From: Bacillus gaemokensis
GTDB lineage: Bacteria; Bacillota; Bacilli; Bacillales; Bacillaceae_G
Length of the DNA: 64,000 nt
NCBI RefSeq assembly: GCF_001590835.1
Contig: NZ_LTAQ01000045.1
Coordinates: 229,006-293,005, forward strand
Reading direction: 5' to 3'
Shown: positions 52,580-61,773 of the stretch, piece by piece
Layout of the letters: each line of letters begins with the position of its first letter
Numbering within the stretch: the first letter of the stretch is position 1
Notes under the pieces: model-generated
What the model saw: only the letters and a program-made list of their open reading frames with translations
What the model was told of the DNA's origin: nothing
Databases searched by the model: none
Made by a program: the position numbers and the translations under genes

Positions 52580-54031
52580 TTATAATTGTTTCACTTCTTC
52601 AATTTCTAAAGATTCTTCATGCCACCAAAGTGTTTCTTCAGGGTCTTGCTTAGCTATTTGATGTGCCTCTTTTTTCGTTTCTACGGTAGGATAAGAACCT
52701 TTTAATGCACGCCCTGATGTTGTAACAAATAGTAAACTAAATACAACTAACCCAATTAAGCTTATACCTGTTAAATAAAATGCTGGTGCTAGAGCATTAC
52801 CAGTAGCATGAACTAAGTATGAACATACAAGTGGTGTTGTACCACCGAATATGGATACAGAAATATTAAAAGATATAGAAAGTGCACGATAACGTACATC
52901 TGTGAAAAAGAGAGCCGGTAATAACGAAGGCAGTGTTCCTTCATAAACACTTAGGAAAAAACCTAAAACAAGAATACCCGCAAAAACGGCTGCAATATGT
53001 CCATTACCTATTAATAAAAATGCTGGAATTGAACATAATGTTAAACCAAGTAAACCAAATTGTACTACACGTTTATTACCAACTTTATCACTTAATTTAC
53101 CAAAATAAAGCGCCAGTGGAATCATAAGTGCCATCGTAATTGAAATGATGATTAAACCAGTTGTTTCTTTGATTTTTAATATTTGCGTTAGATAAGAAGG
53201 AATAAAAGAAAGGATCATATAGTTAGTAATATTAAAGAAGGCAACAATTACTGTGCTTAGCAGGAAGTCTTTTTTATGATATTTTAAAATATCGATAAAT
53301 GGAATTTGTTCATTGTCTTCAGATTCCTCTTGTGCTTTTTCCATCTCTTGAAAGATTGGAGATTCATCTAAATGGCGGCGTAAATATAAACCGACCAAAC
53401 CAATTGGTGCAGCAATTAAGAAAGGAATACGCCATCCCCAACTAAGCATTTGTTCATCTGTTAACAATAACGTCAAAATGGTAACGATTACCGAAGCAGC
53501 AATGTAACCTGAGAGTGTTCCAATTTCAAGACCACTACCGAGTATACCACGCTTTTTATCTGGAGAAGATTCTGCGATATAAACCATTGCACCTGAATAT
53601 TCGCCTCCTGTAGAAAAACCTTGAATCATTCGAGCAACTAATAATAGTATCGGTGCCCAAATACCAATTTGTTCATAAGTTGGCAGTAGTGCGATGAATA
53701 ATGTAGAAAGCGCCATTAAAATAATAGTCGTACTTAAAACAATCTTCCGACCATATTTATCACCAATTCTACCAAAGAAAATACCTCCAATTGGTCGAAC
53801 TAGAAAGGCGGCAGCAAATGTACCAAATGTAAGTACAAGTTGGAGACCACTATTGTGAACACCCGAGAAGAATAATTGACTTAAAATAACCGCTAAATAC
53901 GCATATAAGCCAAAGTCAAACCACTCCATTGCATTCCCAATACCAGTGGCAACAACAGCTTTCCTCGCTTGTTTAGGATTAACAATATTAACATCTTGAG
54001 GTCCAAAATCTAAATTATTTTTTTGTTGCAT
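52580..54031 (-). CDS. MHS-family MFS transporter (ProP-like)
   Basis: 483 residues, about 12 helices, with AAGGAGC before the ATG. GNAMEWFDFGLYAYLAVIL, RPIGGIFFGRIGDKYGRK, IQGFSTGGEYSGAMVYIAE and FGKLSDKVGNKR are MHS motifs, closest to the ProP osmolyte/H+ group. The C-terminal tail (LWWHEESLEIEEVKQL) is acidic but not the long coiled coil of E. coli ProP. It lies upstream of the hydroxyglutarate oxidase gene on the same strand order, so osmolyte or carboxylate uptake are both possible. Confidence 0.88.
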   Translation of the reverse strand: MQQKNNLDFGPQDVNIVNPKQARKAVVATGIGNAMEWFDFGLYAYLAVILSQLFFSGVHNSGLQLVLTFGTFAAAFLVRPIGGIFFGRIGDKYGRKIVLSTTIILMALSTLFIALLPTYEQIGIWAPILLLVARMIQGFSTGGEYSGAMVYIAESSPDKKRGILGSGLEIGTLSGYIAASVIVTILTLLLTDEQMLSWGWRIPFLIAAPIGLVGLYLRRHLDESPIFQEMEKAQEESEDNEQIPFIDILKYHKKDFLLSTVIVAFFNITNYMILSFIPSYLTQILKIKETTGLIIISITMALMIPLALYFGKLSDKVGNKRVVQFGLLGLTLCSIPAFLLIGNGHIAAVFAGILVLGFFLSVYEGTLPSLLPALFFTDVRYRALSISFNISVSIFGGTTPLVCSYLVHATGNALAPAFYLTGISLIGLVVFSLLFVTTSGRALKGSYPTVETKKEAHQIAKQDPEETLWWHEESLEIEEVKQL

Positions 54032-54197
54032 ATAATAAAAACAGCTCCTTATTTAATTTAAAATCATTAAGCACACCTTCTCTTATAGAATAAATTCAAT
54101 ACGAAGCACTTAAGGAAAAGCACCCTCTCCTTACCTGTTACTATTGTTTCATAAAATCAATTCCTTGTCTAACGATATGGATTGTATGTTAAATAAT

Positions 54198-54209
54198 AAA
54201 GCGCTTTCA
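54198..54209 (-). promoter_or_regulatory. cre-like palindrome upstream of the ProP-like gene
   Basis: TGAAAGCGCTTT on the minus strand is the symmetric core of a CcpA site, about 170 bases before the gene. The last conserved position deviates. The surrounding 54032-54387 gap holds no gene. Confidence 0.45.
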
Positions 54210-54375
54210 CAGAAGAGAATACACCACATAAATATTTCGAAAATATCCGTATACATCATATTTCATACAGAAATATTAAGTATTCCCCTCCTATATTAGT
54301 TATTTTTCAAAGATATCGCTTGTTTCTCAATATATATCCGTAATTCAACAAATTTTGTTATTTACCAAAAAAAAT

Positions 54376-54402
54376 TAAAAAGCTACCTCAAAAAGTAGCT
54401 TT
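54376..54402 (-). terminator. Terminator overlapping the lhgO stop
   Basis: AAAGCTACTT and GGTAGCTTTTT pair on the minus strand, with an eight-base T-run beyond. The stop codon lies in the loop. Confidence 0.75.
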
Positions 54403-55613
54403 TGACAAGGAAATTCGGTCCAAAATCACATCCGGCACCTTCCCTGCAATCTCCTCCCCAATCTTCAAACTCGCCGTTGCCGCTGGAGACGGTGCATTAC
54501 AAATATGCATAGAGTTAATGCCTGGGATAATACAAAAGTCATCTACCATGTTTCCATTCGATAAAATGGCCTGCGCTCTTACACCAGCATGAGTTGGAAC
54601 GATGTCTTTCTCTGTGAGCTCTGGGATTAAGCGCTGCAAACTTTTAAGAAAGGATTGTTTACTGAAAGAGCGGACCATTTCTTTTATGCCTTTTTTCATG
54701 TTTGGCATTGCCATTTTCCAAAAGCCGGTGTATGTCATGGTTTCTATGAAGTCTTTTATGTCAAAGTCTTTTTTTGTATAGCCTTCTCGCTTAAAGCTTA
54801 AGACTGCGTTTGGCCCAGCATGTACGTCCCCGTTTATCATTCTTGTAAAGTGAACGCCTAGAAACGGAAAGTCTGGGTTTGGAACAGGGTAAATTAAGTG
54901 TTTTACTAGGTGGCGCTTTTCTGGAACAAGTTCATAATACTCACTTCGGAACGGGACGATTTTCATGTCTGTTAGTATTTCTGCTTTTTTGGCGATTCGA
55001 CCACTATGTAATCCAGCGCAGTTAATAAGAAATTTCGTTTCAAAGACGCCTTTGTTTGTTTCGATTGTAACGAAATCTTTGTGTTCAAAAATTTGTTCTG
55101 CTTTTGTACCTAAATGTACTTCTCCTCCATTTTTTTCTATGAAGCACGCAAATGTATGACTGCCCCCTTTATAATCAGCAATGCCGCAAGACGGAACGCG
55201 AATAGCTCCTAATCTTTTTACGTGAGGCTCGATCTCGGCTAATTCCCCTTGATCGATTTTAGATATATCCAGACCATTTTGCAGACCTCTCTCATACAGA
55301 TTATGAAAAAGAGGAAGTCCTTCTTTTTCTGTAGCTACAATCACTTTTTCCGCACATGTCATAGGCAATGCCTATTTTCTTTACAGAACTGAACCATGGC
55401 TACATTACCTTCTTTAGCAAATCTAGCTTTATAGCTACCTGTTTTATAGTAAATGCCGGAATGAATTACACCGCTATTATGTCCAGTTTGGTGATGAGCA
55501 AGTGCACTCTCTTTTTCAATTACTGCTATTTTGGCATGAGGAAATTTTTTCGTTAAGGCCATCCCAGTTGAAAGGCCGACACCCCCTTCACCGATAATGA
55601 TAAAATTGCACAT
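54388..55613 (-). pseudogene. lhgO: L-2-hydroxyglutarate oxidase gene, frameshifted
   Basis: The N-terminal frame (55613 to 55359) has the FAD-binding MCNFIIIGEGGVGLSTGMAL and HNSGVIHSGIYY segments, ending early at KENRHCL. The rest (to 54388) is open in another frame, with IVATEKEGLPL, INCAGLHSGRIAK, GVHFTRMINGDVHAGPNAVL and GVRAQAI typical of LhgO. The frames change within about 25 bases near 55360, where two one-base insertions (before GGCATTGCC, and in an A-run) would explain it. Intact enzymes oxidise L-2-hydroxyglutarate to 2-oxoglutarate. A sequencing error in the A-run is possible. Confidence 0.85.
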
Positions 55614-55805
55614 ACAACTTCCCCCTTACATCTTATCTTTACGTATACCGATATATTATGAAAGGCAGGTCTTATTTCAAGACCCTCCATTTATATTTGG
55701 AAAAACAACCGCGCTGGCGCATTAGCTCTCTATATAAATCTTTATTATTCTCAAAAGGAAATCCTAAATAGTTATGCCGTACGCCAAGAAAAAACATTGC
55801 TATCT

Positions 55806-55857
55806 ATAAATTCTCTCCACAAAAAACGAAAGTTCTAAATCCTCAAAACATATACTG
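55806..55857 (+). promoter_or_regulatory. Conserved promoter block of the DUF2639 genes
   Basis: ATAAATTCTCTCCACAAAAA and CATATACTG (55849-55857), followed by a conserved AAAAGCAAAAAAGG, recur before the pseudogene (45011-45060) and in part before 30254. CATATACTG is close to the CATANNNT(A) -10 of sigma E/K, 28-29 bases before each ATG. Confidence 0.6.
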
Positions 55858-55885
55858 TTCAAAAGCAAAAAAGGAAGTGACCCCC

Positions 55886-56032
55886 ATGTACTACGGAACA
55901 AAAGGATGGTATGTAGCGGAGCTTAAAAAATTAGGAGTTCGTTATCTCGAAGGACGAAAGTTAGAGTCTTACCGTGCACATGTTTTACGTAATTTATTAG
56001 CTGAACAACAGGAAAAAACGAAAGATAAATAA
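55886..56032 (+). CDS. DUF2639 (YflJ-like) protein, intact copy
   Basis: 48 residues: MYYGTKGWYVAELKKLGVRY, LEGRKLESYRAHVLRNLLAE, then a basic tail. AGGAAGTGA is the RBS. This is the full length usual for DUF2639 and the only undamaged of three copies in the window. Function unknown; the shared promoter block suggests expression during sporulation. It ends the region, with tandem repeats just downstream. Confidence 0.82.
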   Translation: MYYGTKGWYVAELKKLGVRYLEGRKLESYRAHVLRNLLAEQQEKTKDK

Positions 56033-56056
56033 TCCATCACGATCAATTAATAAAAC

Positions 56057-56161
56057 GATATCAACCGTTCTTTCCAATATATCAGCGCTTTTCAAAATAT
56101 ATCGACCGCTTCTCGCCATATATCGGCGATTCGACATGAGATATCGACCTTCCGACAAAAT
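56057..56161. repeat. Five tandem units of about 21 bases, each starting ATATC
   Basis: Units begin at about 56058, 56079, 56099, 56120 and 56141, sharing ATATCGACCG-like starts and otherwise degenerate. Read on the minus strand, the period of seven codons gives ADIWREAVDIF-like phrases without a start, so it is probably non-coding now. Confidence 0.65.
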
Positions 56162-56205
56162 TCGCCACGCAAAAAGAGGTCACCCCAATCCAAGGAAACA
56201 ACAAA

Positions 56206-56235
56206 AAAGCGATTGGCACATACACCAATCGCTTT
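56206..56235 (-). terminator. Terminator of the TRM11-like gene
   Basis: AAAGCGATTGG (56206-56216) and CCAATCGCTTT (56225-56235), T-run on the minus strand. Confidence 0.85.
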
Positions 56236-56238
56236 CCT

Positions 56239-57246
56239 TTATTCACAAACAAGTATTTCCCTAGAAAATGTTCCTTTTTTCGCTACACAGCGGTCTATAA
56301 TTTCAAATCCAGCTTCTTGGATCATGTGGTCCATTGTTTCGATGGTTACAACGACTACTTTTTTTGTGAAGCTGCGCGCATGTTTGAGAATGGAGAGTTG
56401 GTCTTCTGGTGTTGCATGCGTAAATAGGTTGTACGGCATGTCAATAATTGCTACATCGTAGTTTGTTGTGACATCCGCAATCGGCCCTACTGTTACGTCT
56501 CCTTCGAATCCAAAATGCGCAATGTTCTCTCTTGATCCAATTACAACAAGAGGGTTTATATCACGGCCTACGATGTCAATTCCCATAGACAGTGCTTCTA
56601 CTAATACCGTTCCAATACCGCAGCACGGGTCAATTGCTTTGACTCCATCTGGGTTTGGCACAGCGATATTCGCAACAGCTCTCGCAACGCGTGTGCTCAG
56701 TGATGTAGAGTAGCTGCGCGGTTTTTTCACGTGATGATACCAAACCGCTTCACTTTCCATATACTCGCCAAAATACCAACGACCACCAAGAGGAACAATT
56801 CCAAATACACGCTCTGGATGATGTACGTCTGCTTCTCCTTCAATCACCATGCCGATGTCTCTTTCAATTACACGTCGCTGTCCATATTCTATCTTATTCG
56901 AATCATCGAGATCGTTAATTTTAACAAAAATGACTTTGAATGTAGCGCCTGCCAAATCAATTTGTCCTACTTGTTCTAAAATATCTGCCAGGTTATCTCC
57001 TTCATGCATTACTTCGATTCGTTCTTTAATAAACGGACTTCGGCTCGGATCAATTTTGATGTTGCTTTTCAAAATATTAACATGAGACTCTACTCCAAAA
57101 AGGGAGCGCATCTCCATGTAACATAAAGATCGTTCATCCTCACGGAATGCATACGTATATATAAATGCCGGTGTTGTGCTGTGATTATTCAATCTGTTCG
57201 CATCCTTTATCATTTTAAATTGTTCTTCCTCTCGAACTATATCCAT
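56239..57246 (-). CDS. TRM11-family SAM-dependent methyltransferase
   Basis: 335 residues. The C-terminal Rossmann methyltransferase (about 185-335) has KAIDPCCGIGTVLVEAL (motif I) and AIIDMPYNLF, the DPPY-type motif IV of N2-guanine tRNA methylases, in the form DMPY. The N-terminal half resembles the THUMP-linked region of TRM11/Trm14 proteins without an obvious THUMP fold. It probably methylates tRNA or another nucleic acid. An inner ATG at 57213 is a possible start. Single-gene unit. Confidence 0.83.
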   Translation of the reverse strand: MDIVREEEQFKMIKDANRLNNHSTTPAFIYTYAFREDERSLCYMEMRSLFGVESHVNILKSNIKIDPSRSPFIKERIEVMHEGDNLADILEQVGQIDLAGATFKVIFVKINDLDDSNKIEYGQRRVIERDIGMVIEGEADVHHPERVFGIVPLGGRWYFGEYMESEAVWYHHVKKPRSYSTSLSTRVARAVANIAVPNPDGVKAIDPCCGIGTVLVEALSMGIDIVGRDINPLVVIGSRENIAHFGFEGDVTVGPIADVTTNYDVAIIDMPYNLFTHATPEDQLSILKHARSFTKKVVVVTIETMDHMIQEAGFEIIDRCVAKKGTFSREILVCE

Positions 57247-57553
57247 ATCATTCGCTCAGTCGCGTCATATAACATGAAATGTATGAAAAAGGGACGAATA
57301 AGCCGAGGCAAGATTGTCTCATTTTATTAGTCCTTTTCATAGGATTCTTTTACTTATTTAAAGAACGCTTTATTTCTAGGAATTAGCTATCATTCCTAAC
57401 TCCTTATAATCGTTCACATACGCTTTTAATAAAGTTAAATGATATCACATGATTCAAATAAAGTGAAACTTTTATCAGCCCTACCTACCGTCTTTGATTT
57501 TGCTAAATTTCGAGGCGGGAGTATCACTGCCCAAAAATAGCAGGATTAAAAAA
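57247..57553. other. About 300-base gap with repeat debris
   Basis: Contains the partial dispersed repeat at 57457-57526 and no gene. Confidence 0.45.
57457..57526. repeat. Dispersed repeat, copy 2 (partial)
   Basis: AAAGTGAAACTTTTATCAG then ACCTACCGTCTTTGATTTTG align with blocks of 16521-16651; the GC hairpin between them is missing. Confidence 0.55.
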
Positions 57554-57581
57554 AGTGATTGGTATACAAATATCAATCACT
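57554..57581 (-). terminator. Terminator of the M42 peptidase gene
   Basis: AGTGATTG (57554-57561) and CAATCACT (57574-57581), T-run on the minus strand. Confidence 0.8.
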
Positions 57582-57603
57582 CCTTCAGAAAACCATTTCC
57601 CTT

Positions 57604-58653
57604 CTATTCTTCTATTAAATCAGATAACACGTAAGCAAACACTAATGCTTCTGTGTGCGCAATTGAAGTTTCGTGCGTACGTTCAAATGCGTGGGAAGAA
57701 TCAATGCCCGCTCCAATTAGTGCGTGTTTTACGTCAAAGCCTGCACGAATTGCTGCGGATGCATCTGATCCGTAGTATGGATAAATGTCTACTTTATATT
57801 CGATGTTGTTCTCTTTCGCAAGGTTAGTTAAGTGTTTACGTAATGCGTAATGATATGGACCGCTAGAGTCTTTCGCACAGATGGATACTGTGTATTCGTC
57901 TGATGTTTGTCCGTCTCCTAGTGCTCCCATGTCTACTGCTAAGTATTCTACCGTTTCTTCTGGAATGTTTGAGTTACCACCGTATCCAATTTCTTCATTA
58001 TTAGAGATTAAGAAATGCGTTGTGTATGGAAGTGTAATGTTTTCATCTTGTAATCTTTTAATTAATTTTAGTAAGATTGCCACACTTACTTTGTCGTCTA
58101 AATGACGTGATTTTATGTAGCCACTCTCTGTAATTTGAACGCGCGGGTCGAATGAGACGAAATCGCCTACTTCAATACCTAGTTCACGAACTTCATCCGC
58201 TGAAGATACACGCTCGTCGATACGAACTTCAATATTCTTTTCGTCACGTTTCGCTTCGCCAGCATCTTTGTATACGTGGACAGATGTTTGATGCATTACG
58301 ATTGTCCCTGTATATGTTTTTCCGCTCGCTGTTTCGATTTCGCAATACTCTCCTTCAACAGAGTTCCAGCGAAATCCGCCGATCATAGATAAGCGAAGAC
58401 GTCCATCAGATTTAATTTCTTTTACCATTGCACCTAATGTATCCACGTGAGCAGTTAAGAGGCGGTGCTGCGCATCATTCTTTCCTTTGACCGTTAAAAT
58501 AAGAGCACCTTTATTGTTACGCTTCGTTTCTACATTCCATTCTTTTACATATTTTTCGATGAAGTGAATGATTTTGCCTGTGTTCCCAGATGGACTTGGA
58601 ATGGAAACAAGCTGTTTAATCAGTTCCATTGTTTCTTTTGCATGATGTGCCAA
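57604..58653 (-). CDS. M42 family metallo-aminopeptidase
   Basis: 349 residues. The co-catalytic metal ligands are in place: His69 in LLTAHVDTLG, Asp186 in SRHLDDKVS, Glu220/221 in SNNEEIGYGG, Asp241 in AVDMGAL and His327 in FERTHETS. A dodecameric cytosolic aminopeptidase of the glutamyl/deblocking type is expected, trimming small peptides. GGGGGAAC precedes the ATG. Older names for the family (endoglucanase M) are misleading. Single-gene unit with its own terminator. Confidence 0.93.
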   Translation of the reverse strand: MAHHAKETMELIKQLVSIPSPSGNTGKIIHFIEKYVKEWNVETKRNNKGALILTVKGKNDAQHRLLTAHVDTLGAMVKEIKSDGRLRLSMIGGFRWNSVEGEYCEIETASGKTYTGTIVMHQTSVHVYKDAGEAKRDEKNIEVRIDERVSSADEVRELGIEVGDFVSFDPRVQITESGYIKSRHLDDKVSVAILLKLIKRLQDENITLPYTTHFLISNNEEIGYGGNSNIPEETVEYLAVDMGALGDGQTSDEYTVSICAKDSSGPYHYALRKHLTNLAKENNIEYKVDIYPYYGSDASAAIRAGFDVKHALIGAGIDSSHAFERTHETSIAHTEALVFAYVLSDLIEE

Positions 58654-58824
58654 TGTAGTTCCCCCTTGCTTTTTTCTAATATTCAGTGTAACGAAATTAT
58701 CGAAAAACCTCTACTCATAGTTAACACTTTTAAAAGTAGCGCCAATTTGAAAATCTAAATGTTGATTTTAAGTAGCAATCTATCCATAAGAGAACGGGTT
58801 AAAATTCAACATAATTGTATCAAT

Positions 58825-59403
58825 TTAATTAAAATTACGCATGTAGTCCTCTTTAATGATGCCGTATATTTCTAAATCGACAATTCCTTTTCCAGACCAT
58901 AAGGAAGCTTGTCTTAACAATCCTTCTTTTATAAAACCGTTTTTTAAGAGGACTTTCTTTGAAACCTCGTTTGCAGGCATGACCTCTGCTTGAATTCTGT
59001 TTACATGAACTTCTTCGAATAAAAATTTTACTAACATATGAACGGATTCAGTTGCAATGCCCTTACCCCAATAGTCCTCTGCCAAAAAGTAACCGATAGA
59101 TACCATGTTTATTTTTTTGTTAAAATCCATAGATTCAATAATCCCAACCAATTTATCACTTTGATTCTTCTGAAAGATTCCCCACTTCACTCTGTTTTTT
59201 TTATGGTAATCCCTATCAAAATGACCGATCATCTTACTTACTGTTTGTATGTTATGTTTAGGAATGATCCCACAATACTTAAATACATTTTCGTTGTCGT
59301 AGATCGTATATACTTCCTGTAAGTGTTTCTCTTCAATTTTTCTTAAAACTAGATTCGCAGATTCCAATACTGGAAAATTCCCAAAAATAATTTCAATATT
59401 CAT
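58825..59403 (-). CDS. GNAT family acetyltransferase (RimJ/RimL type)
   Basis: 192 residues from ATG 59403, nearest the AGAGGTGTTTAGGG leader; ATG at 59427 has no RBS. The RimJ/L pattern is clear: LESANLVLRKIEEKHLQEV, YFLAEDYWGKGIATESV (acetyl-CoA site, about 110-126) and NRIQAEVMPANEVSKKVLLKNGF. The substrate, a protein N-terminus or a small amine, is unknown. It differs from the other GNAT genes in the window. Confidence 0.86.
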   Translation of the reverse strand: MNIEIIFGNFPVLESANLVLRKIEEKHLQEVYTIYDNENVFKYCGIIPKHNIQTVSKMIGHFDRDYHKKNRVKWGIFQKNQSDKLVGIIESMDFNKKINMVSIGYFLAEDYWGKGIATESVHMLVKFLFEEVHVNRIQAEVMPANEVSKKVLLKNGFIKEGLLRQASLWSGKGIVDLEIYGIIKEDYMRNFN

Positions 59404-59613
59404 CCCTAAACACCTCTTTATATTCATATTTTATAGTTCAAACAAAATATTTTTTGATAATTCTACATTTATATTATAACCTACACTGTTTTCATCTTTA
59501 TGAAATTTAAGTGTATTAAAAAAGAAGTTCTTCCTGTAACGCAAGGAAAGCCTTCTTTTTCACTTCATAATTATGGTAAAATATTCTTTAGAATAACAAA
59601 GGGGACAGTTGAA

Positions 59614-59796
59614 ATGAAATTGACGAAAAAACATGTAGAAATTGCACTAATCTGGTTTTTAGCATCTCTCATTTGTTTACAGGTTGCTTATGCAATTCAA
59701 ACACCTGTTGCAATTACAAGTGGCTGGATATTAACAGGGGTATTCTTTATCATTAGTCTTTTTGTAGCTAAGGTTAATCTTGCTAAAGTAAAATAA
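59614..59796 (+). CDS. Small two-helix membrane protein
   Basis: 60 residues from ATG 59614, with AAAGGGGA upstream; an ATG at 59500 would prepend 38 residues unlike a protein start. Two helices (EIALIWFLASLICLQVAYAI, 9-28, and ITSGWILTGVFFIISLFVA) and a basic C-terminus. Not recognised. Single gene with a terminator. Confidence 0.7.
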   Translation: MKLTKKHVEIALIWFLASLICLQVAYAIQTPVAITSGWILTGVFFIISLFVAKVNLAKVK

Positions 59797-59802
59797 CGAA
59801 AG

Positions 59803-59833
59803 AATCTCAGCCTTTCCTATAAAGGCTAAGATT
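59803..59833. terminator. Bidirectional terminator
   Basis: AATCTCAGCCTTT (59803-59815) and AAAGGCTAAGATT (59821-59833), one mismatch, between convergent genes. Confidence 0.8.
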
Positions 59834-59843
59834 TTCTATTAAA

Positions 59844-60170
59844 CTACTCCTCCAAAACATCCAGCAAATACATTCCTCTTTGAAATCCACCAAGCTCTTC
59901 TTCTTTCTGTTTACGGATGCGTTCGATATCCTCTAATGTTGCACCTTCTTCACGCGCTAATGAGATGATTACTTCTAAGGCATCCGCCAGTGAATCCAAT
60001 GCGTGTTCTCGTTCTTTCATAGAAGCAAATTCACGGATTTCTTCTGTTCCGATTTTCGCTAAGGCTTGTATGTATGCTTGACCTGTTAATTTCTTTGAAG
60101 TATATGTTTTTCCAGACATTAAAATTTTCTCTGGAACACGATCCCTGACTAACTTATTATAAGCTGACAT
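59844..60170 (-). CDS. MazG-like/phosphoribosyl-ATP pyrophosphohydrolase-like protein, second copy
   Basis: 108 residues, same plan as 26763-27089: YNKLVRDRVPEKI opening, then GTEEIREFASM and DSLADALEVIISLA with the acidic metal-binding residues, and an ending GGFQRGMYLL. GGAGG precedes the ATG. It is probably a housekeeping nucleotide pyrophosphatase of unknown substrate. Confidence 0.83.
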   Translation of the reverse strand: MSAYNKLVRDRVPEKILMSGKTYTSKKLTGQAYIQALAKIGTEEIREFASMKEREHALDSLADALEVIISLAREEGATLEDIERIRKQKEEELGGFQRGMYLLDVLEE

Positions 60171-60226
60171 ATTTCAACCTCCACCAAGATATCATACTTA
60201 TACTATAGCATATCTTCTTTCTATGT

Positions 60227-60559
60227 TTAGTAGCATCCTAGCTCCGCTTGATACAAAAACCACTGTTTCCTCACACATGCACTTATCATATCAATTCCTG
60301 ATCCGTGAGCCCGTACCTCCGGAAAGAAATAGTGATCCGGTTCGTTATTCTCTTTTCCATATAAGGTTTGATAAGCAGCCGGTGTCGCCTCTTTCTGTAT
60401 ATTTCTTTCCTTTGCAATCTCTCCTGTCATCGCAACAATTGGATGCCCCTCAAGAAATAGTCCTGTACGAACTGCAAGAGTCGGCGTGCTATGCAGAGCA
60501 AAATAAGTAAGCACAAGTAAACTCATAATCAAGAGAATTTTTCTATTCCTTGTTTTCAT
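60227..60559 (-). CDS. Small exported protein of unknown function
   Basis: 110 residues from ATG 60559, with GAGG six bases upstream. A hydrophobic N-terminus (ILLIMSLLVLTYFALHS, about 7-23) is a signal or anchor; the 85-residue rest (AKERNIQKEATPAAYQTL, VRAHGSGIDMIS) is not recognised. No partner visible. Confidence 0.65.
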   Translation of the reverse strand: MKTRNRKILLIMSLLVLTYFALHSTPTLAVRTGLFLEGHPIVAMTGEIAKERNIQKEATPAAYQTLYGKENNEPDHYFFPEVRAHGSGIDMISACVRKQWFLYQAELGCY

Positions 60560-60580
60560 CTTTTCCCTCATTACCTTAAA

Positions 60581-60620
60581 AAAGTGCTAACACAATTATC
60601 CTAAAATGTGTTAGCACTTT
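60581..60620 (-). terminator. Terminator after the second crotonase-like gene
   Basis: AAAGTGCTAACAC (60581-60593) and GTGTTAGCACTTT (60608-60620) pair perfectly, T-run on the minus strand. Confidence 0.88.
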
Positions 60621-60627
60621 CTTCCTT

Positions 60628-61416
60628 TTATTCTCCTTTAAACACCGGTGGACGCTTTTCTAAAAATGCAGCAATCCCCTCTTTGTGATCAACTGTTTTT
60701 CTCATTGCGTATTGTCCGCGTTTTTCAAGCTGAAGCGTTTGTTCTAGACTTGAGCGATTCACTTCGCATAAGATTTGTTTTGTTTGAATCATCGATTGAA
60801 TTGGTTTTTGTAACCATTCATTGATTTTTTGTTTTACAGCACCTTGGAAGTTTTCTCCGACCACTTCATCAATTAAACCAATGTCTAGTGCTTCTGTTGC
60901 AGGTAACTTCTTTCCTTCCCAAATGATTTGTTTCGCTACATTTTCACCGAGACGTTTCTGTAAGAAGAAATGTCCGCCACCGTCTGGAATTAAACCAATT
61001 CCGATGAAATTCATCGCAATGATGGATGAAATATCAGCTAATACATAATCAGCTGTTAAAGCGATACTCAATCCAAGTCCTGCTGTCGGACCATGAATGG
61101 CACTAATGACAAGCTTTGGCATTGTATATAACGTTACAACAATTTCAGAAATGGTATTCATTATACTTTCAAATCGGCTTTCATCGTTACTTGAAAGCAT
61201 GGATTTAATATCTCCACCCGCAGAAAAACCACGACCATTCCCGCATAATACGACAATATGAACTGAACTTTCGGCTACTTCTTTCAGTTTTGCTAACAAT
61301 TCTTTCAAGGTAGGTTCATCTAGCGCATTTAATACCTCTGGGCGATTTACCATGACCGTTGCTACGCGTCCTTCATATTGTACAACTACAGACTCTGCTT
61401 TACTTTTTACTTCCAT
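60628..61416 (-). CDS. Crotonase-family protein (enoyl-CoA hydratase/isomerase-like)
   Basis: 262 residues, AGAGGG before the ATG. The crotonase fold is plain (RPEVLNALDEPTL, GFSAGGDIKSML, AIHGPTAGLGLSIALTADYVL, GIGLIPDGGGHFFL). At the places of the two hydratase glutamates it has Leu/Ser (AGLGLSIAL) and a non-acidic MNFIGIG, so plain hydration is unlikely. The Asp in PDGGG is kept, as in isomerases of the PaaG group. Monocistronic. Substrate unknown. Confidence 0.85.
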   Translation of the reverse strand: MEVKSKAESVVVQYEGRVATVMVNRPEVLNALDEPTLKELLAKLKEVAESSVHIVVLCGNGRGFSAGGDIKSMLSSNDESRFESIMNTISEIVVTLYTMPKLVISAIHGPTAGLGLSIALTADYVLADISSIIAMNFIGIGLIPDGGGHFFLQKRLGENVAKQIIWEGKKLPATEALDIGLIDEVVGENFQGAVKQKINEWLQKPIQSMIQTKQILCEVNRSSLEQTLQLEKRGQYAMRKTVDHKEGIAAFLEKRPPVFKGE

Positions 61417-61773
61417 TATATATCCCTCTTTCTTACTTAAAGATTATACTTATATAATTATAGAAAGGGCTTACAAAATCCTTCTTTTTTCTTAATTTTC
61501 TGTCTAATAATTTCAAACTATGTATATATTTCCGTATAAAGCATATGGTAACAAAGAAGAATAACGGAATTTAAACATATTCGTCGCCTCCCCTTCATCT
61601 ATTTACCATTAGAATGAAATGTTGTATTCTTAGGTTTAATATATCAAAATAAATGTAGAAATTCATTCACCTTATCCTATAATAAAGACTTTTCTGAACG
61701 GTCTATTCCCCTTATCTTCTAATCCTTAAGGGAAATATTACTGCGATAAAAGAATGAAGAAATGGAGGAAAAT
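61417..61773. other. About 360-base gap upstream of the O-antigen ligase-like gene
   Basis: No gene. TATAAT at 61680-61685 is a plausible -10, without a good -35. Confidence 0.4.
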
